A DNA stretch of 64,000 nucleotides from Edaphobacter paludis (GCF_039993895.1 NZ_CP121194.1:2976001-3040000); one strand, 5' to 3'. Counted from the first letter of the stretch, positions 8,210 through 18,385 are shown. Numbers and translations: made by a program. The notes: a model not told the origin generated them from the letters alone.

Positions 8210-9769
8210 CTACTCCCACTCAATCGTCCCCGGTGGCTTCGAGGTAATGTCATACACCACACGGTTGATTCCGCGGACCTCGCTCACAATGCGGCTTGAA
8301 ATCGTCCTCAGCACCTCGTAAGGCAAAGGCGCCCAGTCCGCGGTCATCCCATCCTCCGACTCGACCGCTCGCACGGCGCAAGTGTAGGCATAGGTCCTCT
8401 GATCGCCCATCACGCCGACACTCTTTACCGGCAGTAACACCGCGAACGACTGCCAAACCTTGCGATAAAGCCCCGCCGCTTTGATCTCGGCGACGACAAT
8501 CTCATCTGCCTCCTGCAGCAAGGCCACGCGATCCGCAGTCACCTCGCCCAGAATCCTCACTGCAAGCCCCGGCCCAGGGAACGGCTGCCGCTCCAGAATC
8601 TCCTCGGGCATCCCCAGATCCCGGCCAATCCGCCGAACTTCATCCTTGAACAAGTCCCGCAGCGGCTCAATCAATTTGAGCTTCATATCCGCAGGCAAAC
8701 CGCCGACGTTGTGATGACTTTTGATCGTATGCGACGGCCCATGCACACTCGACGACTCGATCACGTCAGGATAAAGCGTCCCCTGCACCAACCACGCAAC
8801 TTCCTCGCCGACATGCTTTTCGGCTTCGAAAATCTTCTTTGCCTCGTCGTCGAAGACGGCAATGAACTCGTTGCCAATTACCTTCCGCTTCTTCTCTGGA
8901 TCGGTCACGCCAGCCAGTTTCGCCAGGAATCTCTCGCCAGCATCCACGGCCACAACATTCAGCCCAAGCTGTTCCCGCATGGTCTTCTGCACCTTGGGGA
9001 ACTCATCCTTGCGCAGCACACCGTTGTTCACGAAGATGCAGGTCAGACGATCCCCAATCGCCTTCGCCACCAACACCGCGGCAACGGACGAGTCCACGCC
9101 TCCGCTCAAGCCACAGATGGCATGGCCATCGCCAACCTGCGCCTTCACACGAGCAACGGTCGCCTGGATAAAGTGCTCCGGCGTCCAATCCTGCTTGGCC
9201 CCGCAGATATCGAGGCAAAAGTTCTTCAACAGCTCCATTCCCTGCCGCGTATGCGCGACCTCGGGATGAAACTGCACTGCCCAGATGCGCCGCGCCTCAT
9301 CGGCAATTCCGGCCACGGCATTCGCCGTCTTCGCCGTCAGCGCAAAACCCTGCGGCAGCTCCAGCGCCTCATCTCCATGCGACATCCACACATCGAGCGC
9401 CTGCGGCAGCCCGCGAAACAGCGGAGTCTCCGCCACCAGCGTCACCTCGGCGTGGCCGTACTCGCGCGCCGAAGCCGCCTGCACCTTGCCTCCCAGATGA
9501 TGCACGATGAACTGCAACCCATAGCAAATACCCAGCACCGGCACGCCCATCGCCAGTACCGCCGGGTCCGCCGCCGGGGCGTCCGCGTCGTAGACCGAGC
9601 AAGGCCCACCGGAAAGGATCACGCCCTTCGGCTTCAGCTCACGCACTTTTTCAAGCGAAGTAGTGCAAGGCAGCACTACGGAAAAAACGTTGAATTCCCG
9701 AATACGCCGTGCAATCAACTGCGTATATTGCGACCCAAAATCCAGAATGACTATCGTTGAAGTATCCAC
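8210..9769 (-). CDS. guaA: GMP synthase (glutamine-hydrolysing)
   Basis: 519 residues, the usual length. It converts XMP to GMP with glutamine and ATP. The N-terminal class I amidotransferase domain starts [21 protein letters not shown] and holds the nucleophile Cys in GICYGLQ, with the His and Glu in AVQFHPEV. The ATP-pyrophosphatase domain has the P-loop [12 protein letters not shown], and the C-terminal dimerisation domain ends KPPGTIEWE, the classic GuaA C-terminus. The GTG at 9769 is chosen because the conserved sequence starts four residues later; the frame runs about 77 codons further upstream, but that part overlaps the small membrane protein gene and is not conserved. It is the last gene of a minus-strand run headed by leuS. 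Confidence 0.96.
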   Translation of the reverse strand: MDTSTIVILDFGSQYTQLIARRIREFNVFSVVLPCTTSLEKVRELKPKGVILSGGPCSVYDADAPAADPAVLAMGVPVLGICYGLQFIVHHLGGKVQAASAREYGHAEVTLVAETPLFRGLPQALDVWMSHGDEALELPQGFALTAKTANAVAGIADEARRIWAVQFHPEVAHTRQGMELLKNFCLDICGAKQDWTPEHFIQATVARVKAQVGDGHAICGLSGGVDSSVAAVLVAKAIGDRLTCIFVNNGVLRKDEFPKVQKTMREQLGLNVVAVDAGERFLAKLAGVTDPEKKRKVIGNEFIAVFDDEAKKIFEAEKHVGEEVAWLVQGTLYPDVIESSSVHGPSHTIKSHHNVGGLPADMKLKLIEPLRDLFKDEVRRIGRDLGMPEEILERQPFPGPGLAVRILGEVTADRVALLQEADEIVVAEIKAAGLYRKVWQSFAVLLPVKSVGVMGDQRTYAYTCAVRAVESEDGMTADWAPLPYEVLRTISSRIVSEVRGINRVVYDITSKPPGTIEWE

Positions 9770-9810
9770 GTATCCAGTGTAAATCCGAGCACGTAAATAC
9801 CTTGCTCCCT

Positions 9811-9981
9811 TTAGCTCGGATCTTTGTGTCGTGTACTCTGCACCCCAGTGACGATGCCAATTCCCACCAGAATAATTGCGCCGGCCACAATGTAAGCCTG
9901 CGGAATATGCATCAGATGCGCCAGATAGGCCACACCCACAATCAAAATGAGATAACCAATTGCGTAAATGCCAAACGACAT
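9811..9981 (-). CDS. Small membrane protein, two predicted transmembrane helices
   Basis: 56 residues starting [19 protein letters not shown]. Two hydrophobic segments of about 18-20 residues flank a short polar loop containing HLMHIPQ, and the protein ends in a polar tail (STRHKDPS). The ATG at 9981 is preferred over a GTG at 10032 because GGCGGAGG lies nine bases before it. It sits between the 317-residue membrane protein gene and guaA on the same strand, probably in one transcript. No functional family is recognised. Confidence 0.72.
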   Translation of the reverse strand: MSFGIYAIGYLILIVGVAYLAHLMHIPQAYIVAGAIILVGIGIVTGVQSTRHKDPS

Positions 9982-10039
9982 AAAAAGCGCCTCCGCCCAA
10001 AACGTACAGAACTCTGTCAACGTGAGATGCACAATTCGT

Positions 10040-10993
10040 TCACCTCAGAGAAGAACCTTGGTGACTTTCGTATGCTCGCCAAAGCTCCAGATAAGCCACG
10101 AGCCGCGCCACATGGAAAAAATCCGATGCAACACAATAAATCACTGACACGCCGACCCACCACCAGAACATAAACTCCGGCGTCGCCACAGCCTCGAACG
10201 GCAATGGACAAGCCGATAGCACCATAGCCAGCACGATCAGCGCAATCTTCACAATCCCCATCACCAGGTTGATCTCCATCAGCTTCGACTTCAGTGGCCC
10301 TAATCGGAAGGCCGCCGCAAAACTTTTGCCGACTCCCGCATTCCGCAGCATGGCCAGCAGCGGAGCCACGCTCAGCCCCCAGCTTGCGATTGCCCAAAGC
10401 GAAAACAACCCCAGTGTCCCTACGATCACCATCGCAAAATAGCCCACCAGATTCGGCTCATTGCCTACGGCAATCGGTCCGGCAATATTCACCCTCGCCG
10501 CCCATTGCATACACGCAAACCACACGGCAAAACTAGCCAGCAGCGCCACTACCCGCACCGCCTGCAACACAATTAGCGTTCCAATTCGCGCATGGAGCCT
10601 GCTATCGACACGCCGCAAAACGACCGTCCGGCCCACCGCTGATACCAGAACCCACACCAGCACCATCACTGGCCCCAGCCACGCCAGCACCTGCATTACC
10701 GGAGGCAGCAGCAACACAATTGCATCTGTCAGCGTCTTTGCCGACCCCATCGCGTCAAGTATCGACATCTGCTTCAGCGCCGTCACGTCCAACGGGACAG
10801 TCTTCAGAATCCGTGTCGCCTCGTACCACAACACCAGCAGCGCCGGAATGCCGTACACCCAGCGCCACAGCACCTCGAGAGCCGTCCACGACGGATGCTT
10901 CCAGCCCTGCGAGAGCACATGCACAAACGACTGCGTTCCGCGCACCGTCCCCGCGGCAATGACCACGCCGTCCTGAGGCGGCGAAGTCGGCAC
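10040..10993 (-). CDS. Polytopic membrane protein, function unknown
   Basis: 317 residues with about five or six hydrophobic segments (for example around 43-58, 93-118, 140-165, 185-215 and 250-300). The N-terminus is cytoplasmic-looking and includes VHVLSQGWKHPSWTALEVLWRW. It starts with GTG, whose G is also the last base of the leuS stop codon (TAGTG), a layout typical of translational coupling. No catalytic motif or transporter signature is evident. Its position directly after leuS probably reflects shared expression rather than shared function. Confidence 0.78.
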   Translation of the reverse strand: MPTSPPQDGVVIAAGTVRGTQSFVHVLSQGWKHPSWTALEVLWRWVYGIPALLVLWYEATRILKTVPLDVTALKQMSILDAMGSAKTLTDAIVLLLPPVMQVLAWLGPVMVLVWVLVSAVGRTVVLRRVDSRLHARIGTLIVLQAVRVVALLASFAVWFACMQWAARVNIAGPIAVGNEPNLVGYFAMVIVGTLGLFSLWAIASWGLSVAPLLAMLRNAGVGKSFAAAFRLGPLKSKLMEINLVMGIVKIALIVLAMVLSACPLPFEAVATPEFMFWWWVGVSVIYCVASDFFHVARLVAYLELWRAYESHQGSSLR

Positions 10994-13542
10994 TACTTCA
11001 CCACCAGATTGACCAGCTTGCCCGGCACCACAATCACCTTCACCACAGTCTTTCCTACTATCCTGGCGACAACCTTCGCATCAACCAACGCCGCTGCCTT
11101 CACCACATCTTCAGTGCTGCCTACCGGAACTTTTACAACATTGAGCAGCTTGCCATTCATCTGCACAGGAATCTCTAACTCATCTTCCCGCAGAAGGTCA
11201 GCATCCGCCATCGGCCACGGCACGCGGAATATGACTCCCTCGCCGCCAATTTGCTCCCACAACTCTGCTGCAAAAAATGGAGCGAACGGAGCCAGCAGCA
11301 ATACAAGATTACGAAAAATCTCCGCGACGACTGCCGGCGAAACATCGCCATCATCGATCGCCGCCTCTGAGGCCACGATCTCATTGACCAGCTCCATCGT
11401 GGCTGCGATGGAGGTATTGAAATGCCAGCGTCCGCTGAAATCCAGCGTGATCTTCGCAATCGTCTGGTGCAGCTTGCGCAGCAGCTTCTGCTCCACAGCA
11501 GTCCCTCCACGCGAAGCGCCTCCCACTGAGGCGACGGCACTGTACTTCGTAGTCAACCGGTACACCCTGCTCAAAAACCGGCTGATTCCCGCAACCCCAT
11601 CCTCCTGCCACTCCAGGTCCTTGTCCGGCGGTACCGCGAATAGCGCATACATGCGCGTAGCATCTGCTCCGTACCGCGCGATCATGTCGTCAGGCGAAAC
11701 TACATTGCCTTTCGACTTCGACATCTTCGCGCCGTCCTTGATGACCATTCCCTGCGTAAACAGTCGCGCCGCAGGCTCATCGTTCTTGATCAATCCAAGG
11801 TCGCGCATCACCTTCGTCCAGAACCGTGAATAGATGAGGTGCAGAATCGCATGTTCCACGCCACCGATGTACTGGTCAATCGGGAACCAGTAGTTCGCCT
11901 TCTCACTCGCAAATGGAGCATTGGAATTTTTCGCATCCGTATAGCGATAGAAGTACCAGCTCGAATCGACGAACGTGTCCATCGTGTCCGTCTCGCGCCG
12001 CGCCGCGCCGCCGCATACAGGGCAAGTCGTATTCACAAACTCTGGTACCCGCCCCAGCGGAGAGCCACCCTGCTGCGTAATATCCACCTGAGGCGGCAGC
12101 ACTACAGGCAGCGCGCTCTCTGGCAGCGGAACCACACCGCCGGGTTCAACGCCCTCGTGTCCGTTCACGCAATAAACCATCGGGATCGGCGTACCCCAAT
12201 ATCGCTGACGGCTCACGCCCCAGTCCTTCAGCCGATATGTAACCGTAGCCGTACCAAATCCATTCTCCTTCGCAAACGCAGCCATCTTCTGCTGCGCTTC
12301 CACGCAACCCTCGCCAGTCCACTCACCCGAATCAACGAGCACGGCATCGTCTTCCGCCGTATAAGGCAGCTCCGAATCGCCAGCCTCAGCCTTCGGAACA
12401 ATCACCTGCTTGATGGACAGGCCATACTTCCGGGCAAACTCGAAGTCCCGCTCGTCATGCGCGGGAACGCTCATGATCGCGCCTGTCCCATAGTCCGCCA
12501 GAATATAGTTCGCCACCCAGATGGGCACTCGCTCGCCGTTGAACGGATTTATCGCGAACCGGCCCGTATCCACCCCATGCTTCTCGATCCCGCCAACATC
12601 CCCGGCCTCACGCGCCAGCGTCTGTTGCGCCAGTAACTCCTCGATCTTTCCAGCAAGCGCAGCATCCTCTGCGGCAAACGCCTTCGCCACCACATGTTCC
12701 GGAGCAAGCTGCACCGAGGTCGCTCCAAAGATCGTATCCACCCGCGTCGTAAACACCGTGATCTTCGCGCAATCCGCGGCCTTTACCTCGCCGTCCACGG
12801 CGAAGTCGACCAGCGTTCCTTCGCTGCGTCCGATCCAGTTCCGCTGCATGGTTCTGACCTTCTCCGGCCAGCCCTCCAGCTTGTCTAACCCATCCAGCAA
12901 CTCATCTGAATACTTCGTGATCCGCAAGAACCACTGCGTCAAATCCCGCTGTTCGACGATCGTGTCTTCATGCCGCCAGCAGCGGCCGTCGACCACCTGC
13001 TCGTTGGCCAGCACGGTCTGGCAATCGGGACACCAGTTCACCTTGCTCTTCTTCCGGTAAGCCAGCCCGGCCTCGAACATCTTCAGAAAGAACCACTGGT
13101 TCCACCGGTAATACTCCGGCAGACAGGTCGTTACTTCCGTTGCCCAGTCATAGCTCAGTCCCAGCCGCTGCATCTGCTTCCGCATCGCGGCAATGTTCGC
13201 CAACGTCCACTCCCGCGGCGGAGTGTTGTTCTTCAGCGCGGCATTCTCCGCCGGCAGACCAAACGCGTCCCACCCCATCGGATGCAGAACGTTATACCCG
13301 CGCATCCACATGTGCCGGGCCAGCGCGTCGCCAATCGCATAGTTCCGCACATGCCCCATGTGCAACTGCCCACTCGGATAGGGCAGCATCTCGATGCAGT
13401 AATACTTCGGCTTACCGGAGTCGTGCCCTTCGGCGGCATACAACGCCAGATCGGCGTCCCATCGCTGCTGCCATTTCGGTTCAATCTCCGCCGGGTTATA
13501 CCGCCCTTGCTTCTCGATCTCGTTCGTTTGAATCTCTGGCAT
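10993..13542 (-). CDS. leuS: Leucyl-tRNA synthetase
   Basis: 849 residues from ATG 13542. It charges tRNA-Leu in the cytoplasm. Class I signatures are present: the HIGH-type motif in YPSGQLHMGHVRNY, KMSKSKGN as the KMSKS loop, an editing (CP1) domain with VFTTRVDTIFGAT and a conserved YGTGAIMSVPAHDERD, a zinc-like CxxC pair (WCPDCQ), and the insert VDSSWYFYRY. A GTG at 13572 would add ten residues and has a weak GGTGAG upstream; the ATG is chosen because MPEIQTNEIEKQGRYNPAEIE fits the usual N-terminus. It heads the minus-strand run leuS - membrane protein - small membrane protein - guaA. Confidence 0.96.
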   Translation of the reverse strand: MPEIQTNEIEKQGRYNPAEIEPKWQQRWDADLALYAAEGHDSGKPKYYCIEMLPYPSGQLHMGHVRNYAIGDALARHMWMRGYNVLHPMGWDAFGLPAENAALKNNTPPREWTLANIAAMRKQMQRLGLSYDWATEVTTCLPEYYRWNQWFFLKMFEAGLAYRKKSKVNWCPDCQTVLANEQVVDGRCWRHEDTIVEQRDLTQWFLRITKYSDELLDGLDKLEGWPEKVRTMQRNWIGRSEGTLVDFAVDGEVKAADCAKITVFTTRVDTIFGATSVQLAPEHVVAKAFAAEDAALAGKIEELLAQQTLAREAGDVGGIEKHGVDTGRFAINPFNGERVPIWVANYILADYGTGAIMSVPAHDERDFEFARKYGLSIKQVIVPKAEAGDSELPYTAEDDAVLVDSGEWTGEGCVEAQQKMAAFAKENGFGTATVTYRLKDWGVSRQRYWGTPIPMVYCVNGHEGVEPGGVVPLPESALPVVLPPQVDITQQGGSPLGRVPEFVNTTCPVCGGAARRETDTMDTFVDSSWYFYRYTDAKNSNAPFASEKANYWFPIDQYIGGVEHAILHLIYSRFWTKVMRDLGLIKNDEPAARLFTQGMVIKDGAKMSKSKGNVVSPDDMIARYGADATRMYALFAVPPDKDLEWQEDGVAGISRFLSRVYRLTTKYSAVASVGGASRGGTAVEQKLLRKLHQTIAKITLDFSGRWHFNTSIAATMELVNEIVASEAAIDDGDVSPAVVAEIFRNLVLLLAPFAPFFAAELWEQIGGEGVIFRVPWPMADADLLREDELEIPVQMNGKLLNVVKVPVGSTEDVVKAAALVDAKVVARIVGKTVVKVIVVPGKLVNLVVK

Positions 13543-13684
13543 ATGAATCTGATTGTAAAGAAACCGCGCCACCGCTGCTCACCGAAGCGCCAACCCAGCG
13601 ATTTATCCGAATATCAATCAGTCTTTGCAAAAAGGACTACACTTCTAGCCAACATCGGCGCGCATCACGCACCAGAGAACGACC

Positions 13685-14563
13685 GTGTATCTGACCCCCT
13701 TCAAATCCGATCCAGCAGGCTCCCATCGCAAGCCACCCTCTGGAGCATCCAAAGTGCTTCGACTCTCAACCCTTGCCGCCTCTCTCATCATCCTCTTAGC
13801 CTCATCTTTGCTCGCGGCGCCAATACTTAAACCAGCACCAGAAGCCCCCATAGCGACGCATCCCGCCCTCAAGTCTCTCGCAAAAGAAGCCGCTACAGCC
13901 TCCCCCGTCATCGTGATTGGATTCCTTGGAGGCCGCGTCAAGAAAAACAACCTCATCCACCGCGAGGTTCAGCTCGCGATGCATCTACGCCAGAACCACC
14001 CGGTTGGAGTCGATGCGGAGATATTTCAAAACTCACACGGCCAAAGGGCATTCCAGCGAATTCTGCACCTGCTCGACGTAAACCACGACGGAATCCTAAC
14101 CCTCGCCGAAAAGCAACATGCCCGCATCATCATCTACGGCCACAGTTGGGGCGCTTCAGAGGCGGTCACCATGGCCCGGCAGCTTCAGGACGATAAAATT
14201 CCCGTACTGCTAGCCATTCTTGTAGACCGCGTATCGAAGATCGGAGAGGGAGACCCGCGCATCCCGGCGAACGTAGCCCAGGCCGTCAACTTCTACCAAC
14301 TTGATGGTCTTCTCCATGGACGTCCTATCATCCGCGCCGTCGATCCGACGAAAACGCAGATCATCGGCAACTATCAGCTCAACTACAAGGACACCCACGT
14401 CTCCTGCGACAAATATCCCTGGTACGCCCGCCTGTTCATGGGACCGCACATCGAGATAGAAAACGATCCGCGCGTCTGGAACCAGGTGGAAGCCCTCATC
14501 AGCGCAAAACTCCCGCCAGAAGTGGCCTCTACGACCGCAACGATCACGGGTCCCTCACAATAA
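13685..14563 (+). CDS. Exported alpha/beta-hydrolase-like protein with an EF-hand-like loop
   Basis: 292 residues. A hydrophobic segment at about 27-45 (LSTLAASLIILLASSLLAA) is a signal or anchor. The core has a strand-turn VIVIGFLGGRVKKNN, the nucleophile elbow IYGHSWGASEAVTMA at about 156, and a later His in KDTHVSCDKYPW, suggesting a serine hydrolase fold. Between them, DVNHDGILTLAEK matches the DxNxDGxxTxxE calcium-binding EF-hand loop. Start is GTG at 13685; another GTG at 13754 lies directly before the hydrophobic segment and is a plausible alternative. It is divergent from leuS. Substrate unknown. Confidence 0.72.
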   Translation: MYLTPFKSDPAGSHRKPPSGASKVLRLSTLAASLIILLASSLLAAPILKPAPEAPIATHPALKSLAKEAATASPVIVIGFLGGRVKKNNLIHREVQLAMHLRQNHPVGVDAEIFQNSHGQRAFQRILHLLDVNHDGILTLAEKQHARIIIYGHSWGASEAVTMARQLQDDKIPVLLAILVDRVSKIGEGDPRIPANVAQAVNFYQLDGLLHGRPIIRAVDPTKTQIIGNYQLNYKDTHVSCDKYPWYARLFMGPHIEIENDPRVWNQVEALISAKLPPEVASTTATITGPSQ

Positions 14564-14589
14564 TCGCGAAGTCTGCAAATCAATCACCG

Positions 14590-15459
14590 TCACCCGGCCG
14601 CCAGCGTCCGCAGCACTCCCACATTTCTCGCTTCATCCCCCGGATTATCCACCGGCGTCTCCGCGATAAACGCCGCATGGGAAAACCGCGCATCGTGCAG
14701 CAGCCGCCGAAAGGCCTCCGCTCCAATCGTCCCCTCGCCAATATGCTCATGCCGGTCCAGCTTCGACCCCATCGCCGCCTTGGCATCGTTGCAATGCCAC
14801 ACCTTCACCGCATCGAACCCCACCGTCGACTCCACCAGCTTCATCGTCTCGATATATCCATCCGTGGAAACGATGTCGTATCCCGCCACATGCACATGGC
14901 AGGTATCCAGACACACCGCCACCGGAGCACACGCCTTCAGGCACTCCACCAACTCCGCCACCTGCTCCAGTTTCCCACCCAGCGAAAACTCCGCGCCGGC
15001 CGTATTTTCGATCAGAATCCGGAAGTTTTTCCCGGTGAAGTCGATGCCATCGATCGATCGCTCAATCGACTGCGCCGCCAGACGCAATCCTTCCTCTCGC
15101 GTCAGCCCCTTCCAGCTTCCCGGATGCAGTACGAGATACTCCGCCCCCAGCGCCAGCGCGCGCTCCACCTCTCCGCGAAATGCCGCCGTAGAGTTCTGCC
15201 GCACACTCTCCGTCTGGCTGCACAGATTAATTAAATAGCTTGCATGGATCGACACCGGCCCCACATCATGCGCCGCGCGTAGCGCCAGCATCTTCGCTGC
15301 ATCCTCCGGCTTCACCGGAGAAGCCTTCCACATCCGGGGACTGGCGGAAAACATCTGGAACGTATTCGCTCCCGCCGCCGCCGCTCGTTCCACCGCCGTC
15401 CAACACCCGCCAGACGTCCCTACATGCACCCCAATCCGCTTCTTCACTGAATCTGCCAT
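14590..15459 (-). CDS. nfo: Endonuclease IV (AP endonuclease)
   Basis: 289 residues, the usual size. It cleaves the backbone 5' of abasic sites in base excision repair. The TIM-barrel metal ligands are recognisable in order: HVGTSGG, VSIHASYLINL, LVLHPGSW, ILIENTAG (Glu), VCLDTCHVHVAGYD, VKVWHCNDAK, GSKLDRHEHIGEGTIG, and a final AFIAETP. It starts 30 bp after the acyl-CoA synthetase stop on the same strand and is probably co-transcribed with it. Confidence 0.95.
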   Translation of the reverse strand: MADSVKKRIGVHVGTSGGCWTAVERAAAAGANTFQMFSASPRMWKASPVKPEDAAKMLALRAAHDVGPVSIHASYLINLCSQTESVRQNSTAAFRGEVERALALGAEYLVLHPGSWKGLTREEGLRLAAQSIERSIDGIDFTGKNFRILIENTAGAEFSLGGKLEQVAELVECLKACAPVAVCLDTCHVHVAGYDIVSTDGYIETMKLVESTVGFDAVKVWHCNDAKAAMGSKLDRHEHIGEGTIGAEAFRRLLHDARFSHAAFIAETPVDNPGDEARNVGVLRTLAAG

Positions 15460-15489
15460 CCTTCAAGCCTACCCCACCCGCAGGCATGC

Positions 15490-17280
15490 CTACTTTACCT
15501 TCGAGGTCGCCTCATCGGCATAGAACGCGCCGATCTCTTTCTCATACTTCTTCTCCACCACGCGCCGCTTCAGCTTCATACTCGGAGTCAACTCACCCTC
15601 CTCCACGGACCACTCATCCGGCACCACAAACATCCGTTTCATGCTTTCATAGCTCGACAGTCCGGCATTTACCTTGTCCACAATCTCTTGATAGGCCTTC
15701 ACTACCTTAGGATCTTTCACCAGGGCAGCATGATCTCCAGCCGTAACACCCTGTCCCTTCGCCCACCCTTCCAGCGCAGCAAAATTAGGCGAAATCAAGA
15801 CGCAGGCAAACTTATGTCTGTCACCCACCATCGCTGCCTGGGCCACCAGCGTATTCGCCTTCAATTTATTCTCAATCGGCTGCGGTGCAATCAGCTTTCC
15901 TCCGCTGGTCTTCAGCAACTCCTTCTTCCTGTCCGTGATCGACAGAAACCCTTGCTCATCCAGCTTCCCGATATCACCCGTCTTAAACCACCCATCCGGC
16001 GTAAATGACTCCGCTGTCTCCTTCTCTTTCTTCCAATATCCAGGAAATATCGAAGGCCCCTTCACCTCCAGCTCGCCATCGGCGGCAAACCGGCACTGCA
16101 CATTCGACAGCGCCTTTCCCACCGTCCCAATCCTGTGCGCGTTCGGATAATTCAGCGCGATCACCGGCGACGTCTCCGTCAACCCATACCCCTCGAATAT
16201 CACAATTCCCGCATCCGCAAACCACCCAGCCGTATCCATTCCCAGCGGAGCGCCGCCCGAAATAAACACGTTCACCTCCCCGCCAAACGCCTCACGAATC
16301 TTGCCAAATACCAACTTGTTCGCCAGCTTCCATCCCATCCCTGCCGGGGTCTTCCCCTCCAGCGTCTCCTGTCGATGCCCCTTGCCTGTCGCCAGCGCCC
16401 AACTCAAAATCTTCGACTTCACCGGCGATGCAGCCGACTTCCCTTCCACCGCCTGACGAATCTTTTCGTAAACACGCGGCACCGCCACAAAGATCGTCGG
16501 CTTCAAAGCCTTCATCGCTGCTGGCAACAGATCGAACTTCGGACAATAGGCCACCGTTGCCCCATTGCACATCATCGCGTAGTCCAGGTGCCTGGCGGTC
16601 ACATGAGACAGCGGCAAAAACGAGATACAGCTGTCCTTCTCCGTGAATCCAAAAGGATCGGTCGACAGATTCAAATTGCTGGCAAGGTTCCCATGGGTCA
16701 ACATCGCCCCCTTCGGCTCGCCCGTCGTTCCCGAGGTATAGATGATCGTCGCCACGTCGTCTGCCCGTGCTCCCTTCACCATCGCATCGAACTCGACATC
16801 GCGCTGCTGCTTCCCCTCCGCGCCTTTCATCAACGCAGCAAAGCTCTCCGCATTACCGAAGTCGCCCTTATCCATCACGACCACGTGCTGCAGATCAGGC
16901 AGATCTCCCGCCGCCGCCAATTTCTCATACTGCTCCTTCGACGACACCACCGCCACCTTTGCCCCTGAATCCCGCAGCATGTACCCAATCTGCTCTGCAG
17001 TCAGCGTCGGATAAAGCGGCACGTCCACCCCGCCAATCGCCAGCGCGGCAAAGTCCGTCACCGCCCACTCCCAGCGGTTCTCCGACAGAATCACTACGCG
17101 GTCACCCTTACCCAATCCCCATCCACGAAGCACATCCGCCAAGGCCCGCACCCGCCCATAAAGCTCAACTGAGGAGATCGGTTTCCACTCCCCCGCGGCA
17201 TCCTGCCACCTCATCACCGCGCCTTCGCCCCGCCCTGTAACCCGCGCCAAAACATCATTCAGAGTCGTCAGATCAAACAT
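15490..17280 (-). CDS. Long-chain fatty acid-CoA ligase (AMP-forming)
   Basis: 596 residues from ATG 17280, chosen over the upstream extension because GAGGTGGACGG lies just before it and the family starts here. The P-loop-like motif IIYTSGTTGEPKGAMLTHGN, the adenylate motif GYGLTETSPVIALN and the hinge WFKTGDIGKLDEQGFLSITDRKKELLKTSGGK define an ANL-superfamily acyl-CoA synthetase of the FadD15/AMP-dependent type. It activates fatty acids to acyl-CoA at the membrane for degradation or lipid synthesis. nfo follows on the same strand. A TetR regulator lies upstream but is separated by an opposite-strand orphan gene. Chain-length preference is not readable. Confidence 0.92.
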   Translation of the reverse strand: MFDLTTLNDVLARVTGRGEGAVMRWQDAAGEWKPISSVELYGRVRALADVLRGWGLGKGDRVVILSENRWEWAVTDFAALAIGGVDVPLYPTLTAEQIGYMLRDSGAKVAVVSSKEQYEKLAAAGDLPDLQHVVVMDKGDFGNAESFAALMKGAEGKQQRDVEFDAMVKGARADDVATIIYTSGTTGEPKGAMLTHGNLASNLNLSTDPFGFTEKDSCISFLPLSHVTARHLDYAMMCNGATVAYCPKFDLLPAAMKALKPTIFVAVPRVYEKIRQAVEGKSAASPVKSKILSWALATGKGHRQETLEGKTPAGMGWKLANKLVFGKIREAFGGEVNVFISGGAPLGMDTAGWFADAGIVIFEGYGLTETSPVIALNYPNAHRIGTVGKALSNVQCRFAADGELEVKGPSIFPGYWKKEKETAESFTPDGWFKTGDIGKLDEQGFLSITDRKKELLKTSGGKLIAPQPIENKLKANTLVAQAAMVGDRHKFACVLISPNFAALEGWAKGQGVTAGDHAALVKDPKVVKAYQEIVDKVNAGLSSYESMKRMFVVPDEWSVEEGELTPSMKLKRRVVEKKYEKEIGAFYADEATSKVK

Positions 17281-17515
17281 AAACCGTCCACCTCGGCCGC
17301 TAAAAGTCACTCCCCACGATAACCTACGCAAGCCTCAAATGGCATAGGGCCGCATGGATGCTGCTGCCGTACAAAGTGACCAGGCTGTTGGCATGAGTTC
17401 AATTGCTTCCGGTTTGCCATCATCCAGGAAATAGATTTTTTGGTATGCTCCAGAGTTACTCATTCACGGTTCCCAGGATGTTGCCGCTAAATTTGCTCCC
17501 CTAAGGACAACTGTG

Positions 17516-18385
17516 ATGGATGAATACAATCTAAGCGAGATTCAGGAGCGCGTGAACGCCGCCAGGGATAATTTCATAGGCGCTCTCGAGAGTTACCGGT
17601 CTTATGACGGTCGACAAATCATTGATAGGTTCTTAGCGAAATTTAAGCATCGATCCGAAGCGACCGAAGCTATAGAGCGCGAGACTGAACAGCTCATCAG
17701 CGGCTTCAACTCGACAAGCGCATCCCTCGCGATGGACATCGACATCCTGCTTATGAGGATGCAGAATACCGCGCTCGGACTTACCGTCTACGTCATGAGG
17801 GGAGGAATCGAAAAAATGGGCGAGGCGGTTGAGGTTCCGCCAGGTACGTCTGCTTTGGATCTGGTTGTCGCCCAGATGGCAGGATTCAAAGAAGCGCAAA
17901 AAGCCTTTGTGGAATCCGGTGAGTGGGCGAAGAAGAAGGCATACCTGATAGGCGTGCACGCCGAGAGAGTTCAATTGATGGCCGCAGACATCATCCGCCT
18001 TCGCACGTTAACGCTACGTGGATTCAAGGACGAGAACGTCGGCACCTCATTCAAAGACCTGATTGAGCAGATCCGTGATAAGCAATATGCCCGGACCGGT
18101 ATCGTTCTTTTTGACGCTGCTTTTGACCGAATACTAGACGTGATGAAAGAACTCGCACTATATGTGGCGGAAAAGAACCCCATGGTTGAGCTATGGAATC
18201 TGGCCAAAAAAATTGGAAAAGCTATCAAAGGGAAAGCCCCGGATACAAGTGGGGGAGGAACCGAACTGATGAATGAGCTGCTCAGCCAGTTGCGCCGTGA
18301 ATCGACGATCCTTCAGGATCTAATGAATACGTTTAATGATGCGATGAAGGAGTTAGATAGCGTGGATCAGGCACTTCGCGCCTGA
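17516..18385 (+). CDS. Orphan helical protein, function unknown
   Basis: 289 residues, almost entirely predicted helix, with no signal peptide and no clear membrane span. Polar amphipathic stretches (IQERVNAARDNFIGALESYR; SEATEAIERETEQLISGF; a C-terminal ELLSQLRRESTILQDLMNTF) suggest a helical bundle or coiled coil. No family is recognised. ATG 17516 directly follows a GTG at 17513, with AAGGAC upstream. Base composition is visibly lower in GC, with A/T-ending codons, unlike the genes on both sides. It lies on the plus strand between a minus-strand TetR gene and a minus-strand acyl-CoA synthetase gene, which suggests it was acquired. A cytolysin-like or structural helical protein is possible but not shown. 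Confidence 0.78.
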   Translation: MDEYNLSEIQERVNAARDNFIGALESYRSYDGRQIIDRFLAKFKHRSEATEAIERETEQLISGFNSTSASLAMDIDILLMRMQNTALGLTVYVMRGGIEKMGEAVEVPPGTSALDLVVAQMAGFKEAQKAFVESGEWAKKKAYLIGVHAERVQLMAADIIRLRTLTLRGFKDENVGTSFKDLIEQIRDKQYARTGIVLFDAAFDRILDVMKELALYVAEKNPMVELWNLAKKIGKAIKGKAPDTSGGGTELMNELLSQLRRESTILQDLMNTFNDAMKELDSVDQALRA

